The notes under the pieces are model-generated. The model saw only the letters and a list, made by a program, of their open reading frames with translations. It did no database searches and was not told the DNA's origin. 64,000 bases of DNA, taken from Hippophae tibetana. Taxonomy: Eukaryota; Streptophyta; Magnoliopsida; Rosales; Elaeagnaceae. Position 1 is the first letter of the stretch. Every line of letters begins with the position of its first letter. This document shows positions 49,243 through 61,688 of this stretch, one piece after another. The stretch lies in contig CM072801.1 in assembly GCA_037013495.1 (NCBI GenBank), positions 11,270,501 through 11,334,500 of the forward strand. The letters run 5' to 3'. Both the position numbers and the translations under genes were made by a program.

Positions 49243-50059
49243 TTATCTATATTTTAAATTATAAAATTAAAAAAAATTGTTTTAATAATTATATAATAAA
49301 AAAATATAAAATATAAAATTACAAAATTTAAATTTCTAAATATCCTTTTTTTATTATCAAAAACGCTTTTTATAGTCTCTCTACAGCTCTTTCGAAACAA
49401 ACCAACCTAAGTCATCCATCGACGAGAAGACTTTCATTTTTAGATAATCAGTATAGAAAGAACACAGTAAGCCAGAGGAAAGATCCAATTATGCTAATGC
49501 TGTGGGTGACGTATATTAGTGGCACAAGGAGTACTCATATACACAGCTAATATTAAATATTTAAAATTTAATAATTAAAATTAATAAAATTCAAATAATT
49601 TATATTTAATTTTAATATAAATTATTAAAAAATAAATTATTCTAAAAAAATTAAGTCAGTAAAAAAATACTAATAATATTTTTATATTTGTATATATTTA
49701 TATCCTGAAAGTTCGAAAAAAATTATTTTTTATACACACCAAAATTAAACGTAAATAGAATTTTCTTTTGTAATGGTCATAACTTACAAAATTAAAAAAT
49801 ATATATTTATTTATTATAAATTATAATATTATTATAAATAATATAATAATTAATTATAAATTAAAAAAAATAAATTTTATTATCTTAATGGACAACTATC
49901 ATTACTTAACTTAACATCCACAGTTTTTGACATGTGAACAGAATCAAGAGGAAAGCACACAAAGAGATCAATTTAATGCAACTATTTATCCAAGACAGTA
50001 TTCATTCTTCCATAATCAGCCAAATTCTCAGTACAAATTACAAGGACTAAATAATCCCA
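49243..50059. other. Intergenic DNA; 3' flank of the cytidine deaminase
   Basis: A/T-rich to about 49890, then more balanced sequence leading into the 3' end of the minus-strand cytidine deaminase gene, probably its 3' UTR. No gene seen. Confidence 0.6.
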
Positions 50060-51067
50060 TCAAGAAGAAAGCTTTTTACAATATATAGAAGCAGAACCAC
50101 AATGAAAAACCCAAAAATCACACCTTGGTGAAATAGAGTCCAAAAGCAGCTTAGCCGTATGCTCTTGTCTAACCAAAGCATCTTCCATTTCCACCAAAAC
50201 AGCTGCAACAATTTTCTCATACTCATCACCTCCACCTACAATATAAGCCACCAAAGCAGCTTGAACTGGACCCAAACTCGGATTATAAGCCGCTGATTCC
50301 ATATAAGATCCTTTATATATCTTCCCATCAGAATCCAAAATCGCTAATCCAGATGGGCATTTACTATATGGGGCATGGGATTTATTAACAGCCTCAAGAG
50401 CTGCAAATTTCAATTGAATATGATTATGATTATGACCCTCCATAGCTTTTCCATCACAAACACCATTACACAAAATTTGGGTTTCGCTTGGAATCGATAA
50501 ACCAATGTGGTGTGATTCTAAAAGTAAAGGTACGTCCTTGCTTAGAAGATCATCGGGTCCGAATCTATGAGGCAAAAGTTGTAAAAGTGGGTCGAATTTA
50601 TCACATTTGGATTCATGGGTTTCTTTGTTATTATCGATTTCGTTGTCGTTTTCGGATGGGGTTATTAGAATTTTGATATTTTGGGCTCCTCTAATTTCTT
50701 GGAGAAATTGACGACAATGTCCACAAGGTGCAGAGGAAACGGCGATGTATTCGAGTTGGGTCTCGGCGTTAATGCAGAGATTGGTAACGAGGAATTGCTC
50801 GGCGTGGACGGAATGGTGGAGAGGAAGACCTGGAAACTCGAGATTGACTCCGATGAATATCCGACCCGACGATCCATACCCGACGGCGCCGACATGGAAT
50901 TTGGAGATGGGTGGACGAGCGAGTGACCGGGCTGGCTTGACTAGGGAGGCTAGAAGTTGGAGAGTGGTGAGACCAGATTGTTTGGCCATTGATTCAGCTT
51001 CAGAGGCTTCGATTATGAATTTGGGTCGGTCCATTTTGACCAAAGTTCTGGGTCTGTTTAATTCCAA
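50060..51067 (-). CDS. CDA1: Cytidine deaminase, two-domain plant type (intronless, 335 or 324 residues)
   Basis: Zinc enzyme of pyrimidine salvage that converts cytidine and deoxycytidine to uridine and deoxyuridine. Counting from the first ATG, the catalytic N-terminal domain covers about residues 30-165: substrate-binding FHVGAVG and GVNLEF, zinc ligands His88, Cys115 and Cys118 with catalytic Glu90 (HAEQ and PCGHCRQFLQE). The C-terminal half (about 205-325) repeats the fold without the zinc motif (APYSKCPSGLA, YMESAAYNPSLGPVQAAL), as in E. coli-type and plant CDAs. Arabidopsis CDA1 starts at a position matching Met12 here (51034), so that ATG is an alternative start; the TATA box allows either. 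The C terminus is slightly longer than in Arabidopsis as I remember it. There is no lesion. Confidence 0.95.
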   Translation of the reverse strand: MELNRPRTLVKMDRPKFIIEASEAESMAKQSGLTTLQLLASLVKPARSLARPPISKFHVGAVGYGSSGRIFIGVNLEFPGLPLHHSVHAEQFLVTNLCINAETQLEYIAVSSAPCGHCRQFLQEIRGAQNIKILITPSENDNEIDNNKETHESKCDKFDPLLQLLPHRFGPDDLLSKDVPLLLESHHIGLSIPSETQILCNGVCDGKAMEGHNHNHIQLKFAALEAVNKSHAPYSKCPSGLAILDSDGKIYKGSYMESAAYNPSLGPVQAALVAYIVGGGDEYEKIVAAVLVEMEDALVRQEHTAKLLLDSISPRCDFWVFHCGSASIYCKKLSS

Positions 51068-51123
51068 GGAAAGTGAGTTAACTTAAAGGAGAGTGTTTCA
51101 AAGAGAAAAATGAAGGCATTAAT

Positions 51124-51134
51124 GAATTTATAGA
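51124..51134 (-). promoter_or_regulatory. TATA box of the cytidine deaminase gene
   Basis: The minus strand reads CTATAAATTCA about 57 bp upstream of the first ATG at 51067. Transcription would begin near 51095, leaving a short 5' UTR. Predicted from sequence and spacing only. Confidence 0.6.
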
Positions 51135-54100
51135 GGCATTGCTTTGTTTGGAAATTTATATCTTACTTAAATGTAGTTTTATTTTAAAAAAAATATTTAA
51201 AATAATATTCTTAAAATTTATATAATAAAAATATCAATTTTATCTTGAGATGGGAGTGGTATGAGTCATATTAACTACTACTATTTTGAAGAGTAATACT
51301 CAATAATTTGCGCCCATTTTATTTAAATTTTTATATATGTTATTATTATTTAAAAAATTAAATTATTTATTCAATTTTCAAAAAATTATATACATGTTAG
51401 GATATAAATACAAATTTATGTATAATTTTAAGTAATATTAGTATTTCAAAGTTAGTTTTTATTTTTAACATCTTATACTATGAGCATATTTTTTTTATAA
51501 CATAAAAACAAATTTTTTATATGCTAAAAAATTATTACATAAACGTTTTTTATATAACATAAAAAAAGGAATTTAAAAATAAAATTATATCAATTATTGA
51601 GTCATATGAAAACAAGTTTACTGATAACTTATATATTTTGAATTTTGTCATATGTTTCCATTTTTAACTGTATATGGTATGATCAATTTTGGTAGATTTT
51701 GTCAAGAACTTAACTACACCCTCGAGTCTGAACCATATGGTGCTGGCAACCTGGATGGAATGAGCGGCGTCGGTGCGTGGCGATGATTGCTGCAACGAAA
51801 ATCAGATGTTGTGATCAATGGTTTTGTTTTTTTTTTTTGGGTGTGGGGGAGTCCAAAAACTTAATCATTGCGAGTAAGGTTATTAATATTTTATACATTT
51901 ATTATTTATTTATAAGTGTGTGAGATTTAAATATAAGAATTTAATTTTTAACATGATGTTAAACTTTTATTAAAAAATTAAATATCTTAAAAATTCAAAC
52001 TATTAAAAAGATTACTAATAGCTTTTTTATATATTTATTGGTTCCTCTCTTATATAGAAAGTATATCAAATAATTCTTTCCTACATAAAGTTTACATAAA
52101 GTTTAATTTTAGATGTACATGGAAAAAAGAAAATTTAACATAAAAATATATATATTTTTTATAAAAAAAATACATGTTTTTTATATTTTTTCATAATGTA
52201 AATAATATATTTTTTAAGAAGTTAAAAGTAAAAAATTGTGAATAAAATATATGATATGTGAATTGAAGTATTTACAAAAAACATATACTTTTTTTTTTGG
52301 GTGATGAAGTTAACAAATAAAATCAACTGGATTATTGGTATAATTAATATAATCTTTAAAAGGGCACCAAATTATTCCACTAATCAATAATTTTAGTTTA
52401 ATGAAAAATAGTAATTGCAATATTTAAAATCATTATTCATAGAGTTAGGCCAAACATGAATGTACTTTTTTGTTTTTCTTGGTTTTAATGTGACGTAATT
52501 ATGTTAGGTTGAATTGATTTAAATGTGTTATTTAATGGCATAGATGATATTTCTATGATTGATAAGACAAAAGGGGTTGTTGAGTGAAAGCAAAATGTTC
52601 CTAAATGGCTAGCGTGAGAAGCATGTTGATTATGAAACTAGCAAATCTACACGGCAAGATACTAATCATACTCGACTTAAATTATTAACGTCAAGTGGAA
52701 GTCCGTACGAATAATTTCTTAATAGTTTAATATAGTAAGTATACGTGTATATAAAAGTGATGTATTAATTTAATGTCGTCAATTTTGGTGTTTCTTGAAA
52801 CCAATTATAATATCTTGTACTAATGACCGTATTCATGAAGATGTAAATATTGAAAATATGATATTAATCATTGATAATTGATAGTTGTGAAAGATTGACG
52901 TGTTTTCTAAAAAAAATAAAATATATTTTGATATTTTGTTTAAAGTTTTTGTAGTTCCTTATTACACTTGAAAGTTAAAGAAAATAAAACATGTTAGTTG
53001 TATCATATTTGATAAATGCATATAATATTGATAGATAATTTTATCTATAAATAAACAATGTTTTTGTCTCAAAGATACATTAACATACAAAAAAGAAGAG
53101 AAACAAAACAAATTCAAATGATCAATTTTTATAGAAGAAAAATAGTTTTGTGTGTGTAAGAAAGTGATAAATAATATTTTAGAAAAATGTTATAATATTT
53201 TTCTAAAAAGAGGGTGACAAAATAGAGAATTTTGAGAACACTTGTGTGACATTATTTTGGGTTTATTTAAATTTATTGTATTATCTCTCACTTTATACCC
53301 ATTAATTTTATTGATTTCTTAGCCCAAATCAAAGGATAAAACATGTTAGATTATCAATATAATTATTTTATTCTGTTAAATTTATTTTATTTTTAACATT
53401 GTATATCAGTTTTATAGATAATTATAATATTATCTATTTTATACAAACACTAATACAAAATAAAATATAGAGTGAACCAAGAACGTTCAACACCGCTAAT
53501 AGTATATTTTTAATTGTAATTTTAATGTATTTAGAAAAATAAACTTTATATCTTTTTATACTCTTGTTCTTTATTATTAAAAAAATCAAAATAAATAAAA
53601 TACTAATACGAAGGCTTATATAATAATCTTTCATTGAACGGAAAGCTTTTGCATAGATATCCAACATCTGCTGTTCATTAAGCTAGAAGACACAAATGCT
53701 GTGCAGCAAATAATAAACATATAAGCCACCATGTCAGCGTGCTCATAACCAATCAATAATTCATCCATAAATATGTTAGTGTGTTTTGTATTCTAATGAA
53801 AATCAAATGGATAAAGAATGTAAAAACAAATGTGTAACAATGTAACGCTTATTTACTTTGTCAGATGCCAAAAGCTTTTCTCAAAACCGAGCTTATTGTT
53901 ATTTGTAAAATAATACGAGATTAAAAATAATAACAATATAGTTTGTTTAGAGAAAATATTCATTTAATTATTACTGTTAATTAATTTTTTTTTATTAAAA
54001 TTCGATTCAATTAATTACTTTAATAGAAATATTTAAATCATATATGAAGTTAGAACGAATTACTATAAATAAGATGATGATATTATATCTTCATTTATTG

Positions 54101-55586
54101 TGCATATGATTTAAAATTTTCATCAAATTAATAATTTTTTTAATAGAATAATTGATTAAAATATATTTTAATCTTAAAAGTAATAAAAGTTAATTCTTTT
54201 TTATAAATTACAAAAAATAATATCACTATAATTTATAATAATAAAAATAACAACTAATAATATTAAAAATGATTCAATTTAACAACGTTCAATATTAAAT
54301 AGTTCAGAAGTATCGTAATTAAATGTAAAAAAATGTAAAGTGGATATAAATGATATTATTTTTATAATTACGAATTTTAAATGTTTTATTTTTTTCCAAA
54401 AAAATTAACAATAAAAATAATCAATTAAAAATAAATATTAAAATAATTTTTTTTACTAAATTTATAATAATATCAATATTAATATTAAACTATTTACATG
54501 CCTCTCCGTTAATCAAATTATAAATATGAATTGGGATATCACTAATTTAAAAAGATCTCTCTTTAAGATTACGTAGAGATCATTGAGCAATTTCATGAAC
54601 CTTAGAGTTTCCTTCCCTTGAAATCCATAAAGCTAAAAAAATCCACAAATGTTGATAACAAAGGAAAAGCTTTATCTAAGTAAAAAAAAAAAAAGTTCAT
54701 GAGAGTTTATTATAAGAATTATTAATGTATTGAATCATATTCAAACAATCACACTTTATTATAATTATAATTCGATGACGTTTAATTGTTGATGTCATAC
54801 TTATAATCAAAGTCAAAGCTCTAGCTTTCACTTGTTATGTATTTGTAATGTTTAGTAATTTATACCAAATTTCTAATGTATTATTAAAATTATCTTTAAT
54901 TATAACTGTTAAGGAGTACTTATTATTTTATACTGTTACATCAAAATTAAAATTAATCCAAACATACGGAGGTTTTTTTGTCATCTTTTTAGAACTTGCC
55001 TGATAGTTTGAGGTTCCTCAATGACATAATTTTCTTTTTCATTACCACATTTTTTGTGTGTCAATAATAATCTAAGTTTGATAGGTTGTTATTGAAGATA
55101 AGATTGTAACTAATGTTTCAAATTATTAGCATGATAAAAGTATTCGAGATATCTTTAATGATATATTAGTTATAAACTAATATCATTTATCGACTGTATA
55201 TTAGTTATTAATATATCTTTTTTAAAAACATTTTTTAAAAAAAAAACAAATTCTTCTTATATTTATACACATTAGTTTACTTGTTAATATTTGAAAAAAT
55301 AATTTATTGTAGTTAACACTTGACAGATACATAGCTGATATTCCATATTTTCATCTCATTTTTTGACAAAAAATAAAAAAATCGTGAACCATTTACTTGA
55401 AAACGGCACCAACTTCACCTCACTGGTTGTCTATTCACAATCAATTTCATACATTCTAAAACAAAGGACTATGTACATAAGCAACAACAACAAACCATTG
55501 TAAAAAAGATAAAGAAAATAGAAAAAATCACCAAAATCAAAAGCTCTTCTTTTTTTCCCCCCTAGAAAACATAATGAAATAAAATT
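51135..55586. other. Intergenic DNA
   Basis: About 4.4 kb without a supported gene. 51640-51870 is less A/T-rich but has no recognisable product. 54230-54390 resembles the dispersed AT-rich repeat found at 11.2, 13.1 and 25.1 kb. From about 55400 the sequence is probably 3' UTR of the minus-strand tetraspanin gene. Confidence 0.55.
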
Positions 55587-58012
55587 TCAAACCCAACCCT
55601 GTTTGTAACGGCGGAAGAGATCTTCTGTTTGAGCATTCTTAAAGGCACTACAAGCAATAAGATAGACACAAATAAGAACCACAACTGCTACTATTAGAAT
55701 CACATTAGCTTTTCTCCATTCTTTTCTCAAATTTCCCAAAAGACCAGCTTTGCAAGATTCACAATTATAGCATACTTGGGTTTGATCATTGCTCCAGATT
55801 GAACAATCTGGATCGGCCGTTGGGTTTCCTGGATTAATCCACAATGTTGGATTTACATAACTATAACCACAAGCTGTTGGAGGTTTACAACATCCTGACT
55901 GCAAATTATAAAAGGACAACAAAATGTTTAATCCAACAAAAACATGCTACATAAAGATAAGATTGAATAAGACGACAATGTAAGAGTAATGCGTATAAAT
56001 TGAGAGGATGAGATGTTGAAGTAATTGTGAAAGGGCTAATTATATTGTGAGATGCAAATTGATGTATACATTAAGTTGTGATAAAAAGTGTTTTCTAATA
56101 TGGAAAACCACCAAGCTGGCTAGCCATGTGTCTTTTAACTTTATGTTATGTAAACAAACTATGACCTCAATTTTAAAATTATTTCTTTAATTTGATCCAA
56201 CTTGCATAATTTGTAATCATAATTGGTAAGTTGATGCTCACTATTGTACAAACTCTTCTAAGCTAATAATCATGCATATTGCACCAACTTCAAAATACTA
56301 TGTTTATGTTTATTTATGTTTTCGAAATCTGTAAAAGCAAATCAAAGCGCTTCTGAATCATAAGGAAAAAATTTCAGAGGTGTTTTGAAGCACATTTTGT
56401 GCTTTTGTTCAAGTTATGCACTTATTTATATTTTTAACAAATGCATGCGCAAAGACCCTAGCATCAACTACTGAGTAAAAAAACCCTTCTTTGATCATCT
56501 AGAACGGTCTTGTCATATACTCATATGCAGTATCAAGAAGTTTTTAACTCCATGTGTTTCTGTTCTATTGTGCAAATCTGGCGAACGTGTGCCACACACA
56601 AAGTTAAAAGCATAAGAATATACTTTGTTTGCTTCTGCTTTTGAGATAATATAAAACCGCTTCTAACAAATGAAAAAGAAAAAAAAACACTTAATCACCA
56701 AACAAGAAAATGTTGTTAAAAACGCTTTCAGAGCTCAAAAATCACATTTTGTGTTTTTCCTGAATCTAGTTTCTTCTATGAAATTGCTTTCAATGGATGC
56801 ACAAAACCCTAAAGCTTACCACCAAAATAGACCGAATAAATAAAAAATTAATTTTCCAAGTAATTTCAGGGACTCAAGTTACCATGACATTCTTGTTTTC
56901 AGAATGAAATTTATGGCTGATTAGTAATTAATTTACCATTATGTCCTGCCAATAAATTATTCATTGCTACATAAGTAAAAAATAATATGGAATTCCAGCA
57001 AGTGAAATGCAAAATTAATACATCTACTTTTTTTAAAATACAAGTAAGCAATGCTAAATAAAAAGAGCAACCAACGTGATTAATCGTGAATAACGTTGTA
57101 GCTATTATCTACTGAAAGAGCATTTGAGACAATAATGTCGTTGATGTTCTCTCTCTCTCTCAGATCTTTTAAATAAGCAATGCTTTTAGCCAGTTTTCGG
57201 AAAAAGGGTTTCTTTCTTTATCGTCAAACCCCCAATTGAAAACAGCAATCTAGCTAAATCAGTCAAGTGTTTTAAATTTACTCACACTTTTGAACCTAAA
57301 ATACTTTATCGCGACACTCGTCAAAATTATCTTAAAAACTAGAAAAGTTATCACTTTTCTAAATAATTACGCCCCATGATATTATATAAATGATCTACTT
57401 ACAAAAATAAGTCACAACAGCTCTCATCTTTAGATTTTAATCACACAACCAAACAAATAGGTAGTCATAGAAAAGTAAAAAACATAGCAAACAAACACAA
57501 AGAACAAAGCTTGCCTGAAGAGGAGAGATTTGAGCAGAAAAAAACTGATCAGCACTGATGTAATTCATATTGAATTTCGAACAAACATTGGAATCAGCCA
57601 AACAAGTTTTAATCTTTCCCCAATTTTCAGAATCAGTGATATGATCTCTAAGCCATTTCGAAAACCCATAAAGCCTATACTCTTTAAAGCCCCTACCAGG
57701 CACAACATAGCTTCCATCATGGCTAGTCACGACAAAAGCAAAGATAAGAAGAAATAGAAGCAGAGATATGAGAATGGCCATACAGACTAAGTAGAGAGCA
57801 AGAAGACCTTGTTTGTTGTAATAAGCACCCACAAAGCCAGCAAGCGAAACAAGTAAAACTAAAGCTCCTAAAAGTACAACAGGCCATTTGAAAGAGTGAA
57901 TACACTCGTTGTCTGGCTTATCGGCTAGCCATATGCCTGCGGCTATTATGGGTATGGAACAGAGGAAGGCTATGAAATTTAGTACTGCTGTTATGTTGTT
58001 GCTAGTTCCCAT
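55587..58012 (-). CDS. Tetraspanin, TET8/TET9-like (2 exons, 269 residues)
   Basis: Four-pass membrane protein that organises membrane microdomains; Arabidopsis TET8 marks extracellular vesicles. Exon 1 is 58012-57515 and exon 2 is 55898-55587, joined in phase 0 (SPLQ then SGCCKPPT). The intron is about 1.6 kb and has a GC donor. Transmembrane helices lie at about residues 8-30, 42-65, 72-96 and 230-252. The large extracellular loop carries the plant GCCKPP motif and further cysteines (CGY, DC, CYNCESCKAG), expected to form disulphides. Length matches plant tetraspanins (about 270). The frame is open upstream to an ATG at 58222, but a TATA-like box lies between the two, so the start at 58012 (MGTSNN) is preferred. 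TET7, TET8 and TET9 cannot be told apart by eye. Confidence 0.93.
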
Positions 58013-58174
58013 TTGGAATAAAGTTTCCTTTTTTCCTTCTGGTTTTGGTAGGTGTGATGTTAAAAGGTTTGAGATTTGATGGAGAAAAGTAAAGTGAAAG
58101 GTTGAAGATTGTGATGGGTACTGACGATATGGTAGGATAGGGAACGAAGGGATTTGGCATTTGGTGTTTGTCTT

Positions 58175-58185
58175 GTTTTTAAATA
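58175..58185 (-). promoter_or_regulatory. TATA-like box of the tetraspanin gene
   Basis: The minus strand reads TATTTAAAAAC about 165 bp upstream of the ATG at 58012. It supports a transcription start near 58150 and argues against the in-frame ATG at 58222 as the true start. Confidence 0.45.
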
Positions 58186-60065
58186 ATGGGGTAATGATAT
58201 TGACCCTTCTACTAGTTATCAACCATGTGTTTAGAATAAAATAAACATAAATTAAATTGGAAAGAAAAAATAATAATTTTCTTTAATCGACGAAGTGTGA
58301 TAAATTAAATTAAAATATTAATTTATTTAAACATCATTTACATAAAATAAATAATAATTTTTTAATTGTATCTTATAAATTTGAAAAATAAATTAATATA
58401 AATGGAAAAATATGAAAAATTAAATGTAAATAAATTATAAATTTGTATCATTCTTATTTTAAAAATAAATAAAAGAATCAGATTCAATTTTTCTCGCTCA
58501 TTTTCTTCTCATTAATTTTCTTTTTATCCATTTTCCTTATTAAGAAAACAATCTAAGTAATAACTATACTAATTCAAATATAACATTACTATATGTTATA
58601 AATTTAATACAATCCTAACTAAAATACAACTTTTTTTTATCTAATATAATTAAATGTACTAAATTATACTTACGAAATATTGCGATACAATTCATCTAAA
58701 ACATTTTCTACCTTCGATCTTTATTTAACACTTAAATGACGGTAGAAATATCACTTTCCCTTTCAATAAGTTCAGTTGTATTACTAAAGAAAACAATAAC
58801 CACGTTTAATTAATAATCCCAGTTGCACAACTCTTACTAAGATATACTAAGATATATATATTGTTACATTTAATCATGTAATTTTATTTAATAAATATTT
58901 TAATTATATAATTATTAAAATAAATATATTTAATCATATAATTTTATTTTTAGATTAAATTAATCCATCTTTTTAAAATAAAATTTTTTCAAGAAGAATT
59001 TTTTTTTCTTTTTTAATTAAAATAAAAAAATTATCCCCCTTCTCCTCTCTCTTTCTCTTTCTCCTCTCTCTCTCACTTCATATAAGACTCCAAATTAATA
59101 TATCCAATTGTTATAATTGTTCTCATTTATTTTTAAAAATGTTTTTTTTATAAAATAATAATAATAATAATAAATGTTAGTTGCCTTTAGATGTCATATT
59201 ACACATTTGCACTTTACGATGTCACTTTTTTTCTTTCTTTCAAGAAAGCAGCTTCTTTCTTACAGCATATCATCTTCTTATGGTTATGATTTATCAATTG
59301 AGATTTATTAGATAAAGATTTGGATTGTTAGGAGAAATTTTAGTCTTTTAAAGTTTTCAGAGTGAAGTTTAGAATATGTATAATGATTAAATTTATCTTA
59401 AAAATGAGATATATATAATACTTAATAAATAAATATTGAAATTATATTAACAATGTTATATTTGAAATATTATAGTATTTATATATAATAATTTTACATA
59501 TAATAAGGTTGTTATCTCAAGGATATATAGTACACTTTTTATTGGGATGTAAAATTCTTGGAAGTGCTATTGATTAGTCATTCTATTTACTTTGAATCAC
59601 TATGTTTTATACTATTTGTTTTGAATCATGAAATTATACTATAAATTTTGTTAGTTTGCAAATTGCATCTAAATTATGTCATTATGTATGAATTGTTTAA
59701 AATCTTATATATAATATACAATAAAGTGATCGAAATAATTGGTTAAGATTGTGCATCTGTTACATAAAGTATGAAACATTAATGTTATTTATTATTTTTA
59801 GAGTATTTTTTACCATTAGGTTGTTTTTCTTTGCTCGTCTTATTAAGGATTTATTTTGTTAAAGGAAAAGTTATATTAATTTAAAATACTACATCATTGT
59901 ATATTATATAAATAATAAATAGATAATAGATAGTATCTTACTCATTTCATTACATAACTATACCATTGTTAAAATTCTAACTAGATTTCATCTTATTTGA
60001 AGTGCTACAATGTCACATTTATTCAATCTAATTTTTCATAATTATTTAGATTGTGTACTTAAAAC
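58186..60065. other. Intergenic DNA
   Basis: Mostly A/T-rich with a CT-rich patch at about 59035-59080 and a short TAA/ATA repeat near 59155-59173. No coding signal on either strand. Confidence 0.6.
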
Positions 60066-60072
60066 ACAACAA

Positions 60073-60468
60073 TTATAAGCACATTAGATCAAAAATAGGC
60101 ATTTTTATACTTAAATTTGATGAATTTTCGTTTTTAGAATTACAGTACAACCAAAAATATATACGACAAATACTAGCAAGCAAAGCAAAAATACACACAT
60201 TACGAATGGCACCAATTTCCATTTGAGGTTCTTCCAATTCCAAAGCAATGAAAGCACATACACCTAAAACTTTCGGTAGATTAAGGACACTCCAAATCCA
60301 AGTCCCAAATTCCCAATTTTCAAATACGGCAAAAGCTACTTTGCCCAAGTAATTTTGTAATATGATTCCATCTGAGTTTGAGTACTTGTAATGGTTACTA
60401 TAAAGTGTTGTCCAGCCTGCCCACGTGACCAAAGCACAACTCACCACGTTGCACGCCTTTGATTAATG
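60073..60468 (-). pseudogene. Unidentified coding-like fragment with hydrophobic segments
   Basis: A minus-strand frame runs open for about 130 codons from just after a TAA near 60468 to 60073. Unlike its A/T-rich surroundings it has balanced codon use and a protein-like sequence: CALVTWAGWTTLYSNH, SDGIILQNYLGKVAFAVFEN, EFGTWIWSVLNLPKVLG, a hydrophobic stretch, EPQMEIGAIRN, and CIFALLASICRIYFWLY. There is no ATG at the start (the first candidate codons are GTG) and no strong splice acceptor, so it looks like an internal exon left from a membrane-protein gene. I do not recognise the family. Alternatives are an exon of an unmapped gene with very long introns, or chance. Confidence 0.4.
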
Positions 60469-61650
60469 CTTGAAACTATCAAATTCCCAAGTTGATCTTG
60501 GAAATAACAATTATTTTCAAATCAGTCACACAAGTACAAGTAGTTGAAAGAAAAAGAATCTTAGAAGTTGCTTTTTACTTTCTATTTTTCACTTTATGTT
60601 ACCCATATTATCTTAAATATGGGTTTGAATGTATCTTTACTAATTTAAAATAATTAATTAATAATTGTATTTTATATTTTAAAGGAAGTTATTTTGATTT
60701 TTATATTTTGATTTTATTTAAAAATATATATATTAAATAATTAAAAATAAAAATATTTTAAATAATAGAATAGATTAAATATTATGTTAATATTTAACTT
60801 TTTAAAACTAAATATATCTTTAAATAAATGTTAAAAAATAAAAAAAAATATATTTAAACCGTTAAAAACAGTTATCCATTCATAACTAATCTTTATTATC
60901 TAAAAATATTGGAAATTAGTGTTATGATTATGATTATTAGTAGGAATATAACGTTCACATTCATCGTACACTCATTCCTAATTTTAACATGAAATATGTA
61001 CATGCAGATGCATACGGTGGGGGAAGGAGGCACATGTCTACTAATTTAATTTTTGACAAATAAATTTTTAAATATAATATTTATAAAATTATAAATAATA
61101 AATAAAAATTAACTAACATATTTTTATTAAAATAATATATATATATATATATATATAACATTTTTTTAATTAAAAATTAATTAATATCATATTTTATTTT
61201 ATATATAGTGATGTATTTAGATGTAAATTATAAATACGTCAAAATATATATATATGAGATAAATATCATTTTAATTAAGATTTAATTTCACTATAAACCA
61301 TTTTATTTAAAACACAAATAGTATTGCTTTAAAAATAACAAGATATATCATTTATACATTTGTACATGCATGAGTATATAATTATTATTAAATGAAATAG
61401 TAATATCAACCGTAACACCACACTTTGAATCGATACAATTAAATTAATTTTTTTAATAAATTTAAAATTATATTATTTTATAATTATAAATAATTTAATT
61501 TACAAAAATAAACACGCCAAATGAACTCAGCACGTGAGCACGAAACGATATGCCGCCCTGTACATGACTTAAAGCTCTGTTTGGACACAATCAATATCTT
61601 AAACCGGACTGTTTTAATACTTCCCCAGTTGGCAAACGCCCCACAGTTAA
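60469..61650. other. Intergenic DNA before FANCE
   Basis: A/T-rich, with a (TA)n run at about 61137-61156. From about 61510 composition becomes balanced, marking the FANCE promoter and 5' UTR. Confidence 0.6.
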
Positions 61651-61660
61651 TTTTCCCGCG
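61651..61660 (+). promoter_or_regulatory. E2F-type site in the FANCE promoter or leader
   Basis: TTTTCCCGCG contains TTTCCCGC, a perfect match to the plant E2F consensus TTTSSCGC, 30 bp upstream of the ATG. E2F sites are typical of plant DNA replication and repair genes expressed in S phase, which fits a Fanconi anaemia protein. Confidence 0.6.
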
Positions 61661-61688
61661 GTTCGTTGAATCAGACGAGCAGGCGAAA

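Noticed and set aside
50488..51086. Plus-strand open frames up to 113 codons across the cytidine deaminase
   Set aside because: They are antisense shadows of the well-supported minus-strand gene.
58013..58222. In-frame N-terminal extension of the tetraspanin to an ATG at 58222
   Set aside because: The extension has no tetraspanin similarity and its ATG lies upstream of a TATA-like box; the family start fits 58012.
61521..61688. Upstream in-frame start for FANCE
   Set aside because: It would place the E2F-type site inside the coding region, and MEAWIPLF matches the expected start of plant FANCE proteins.
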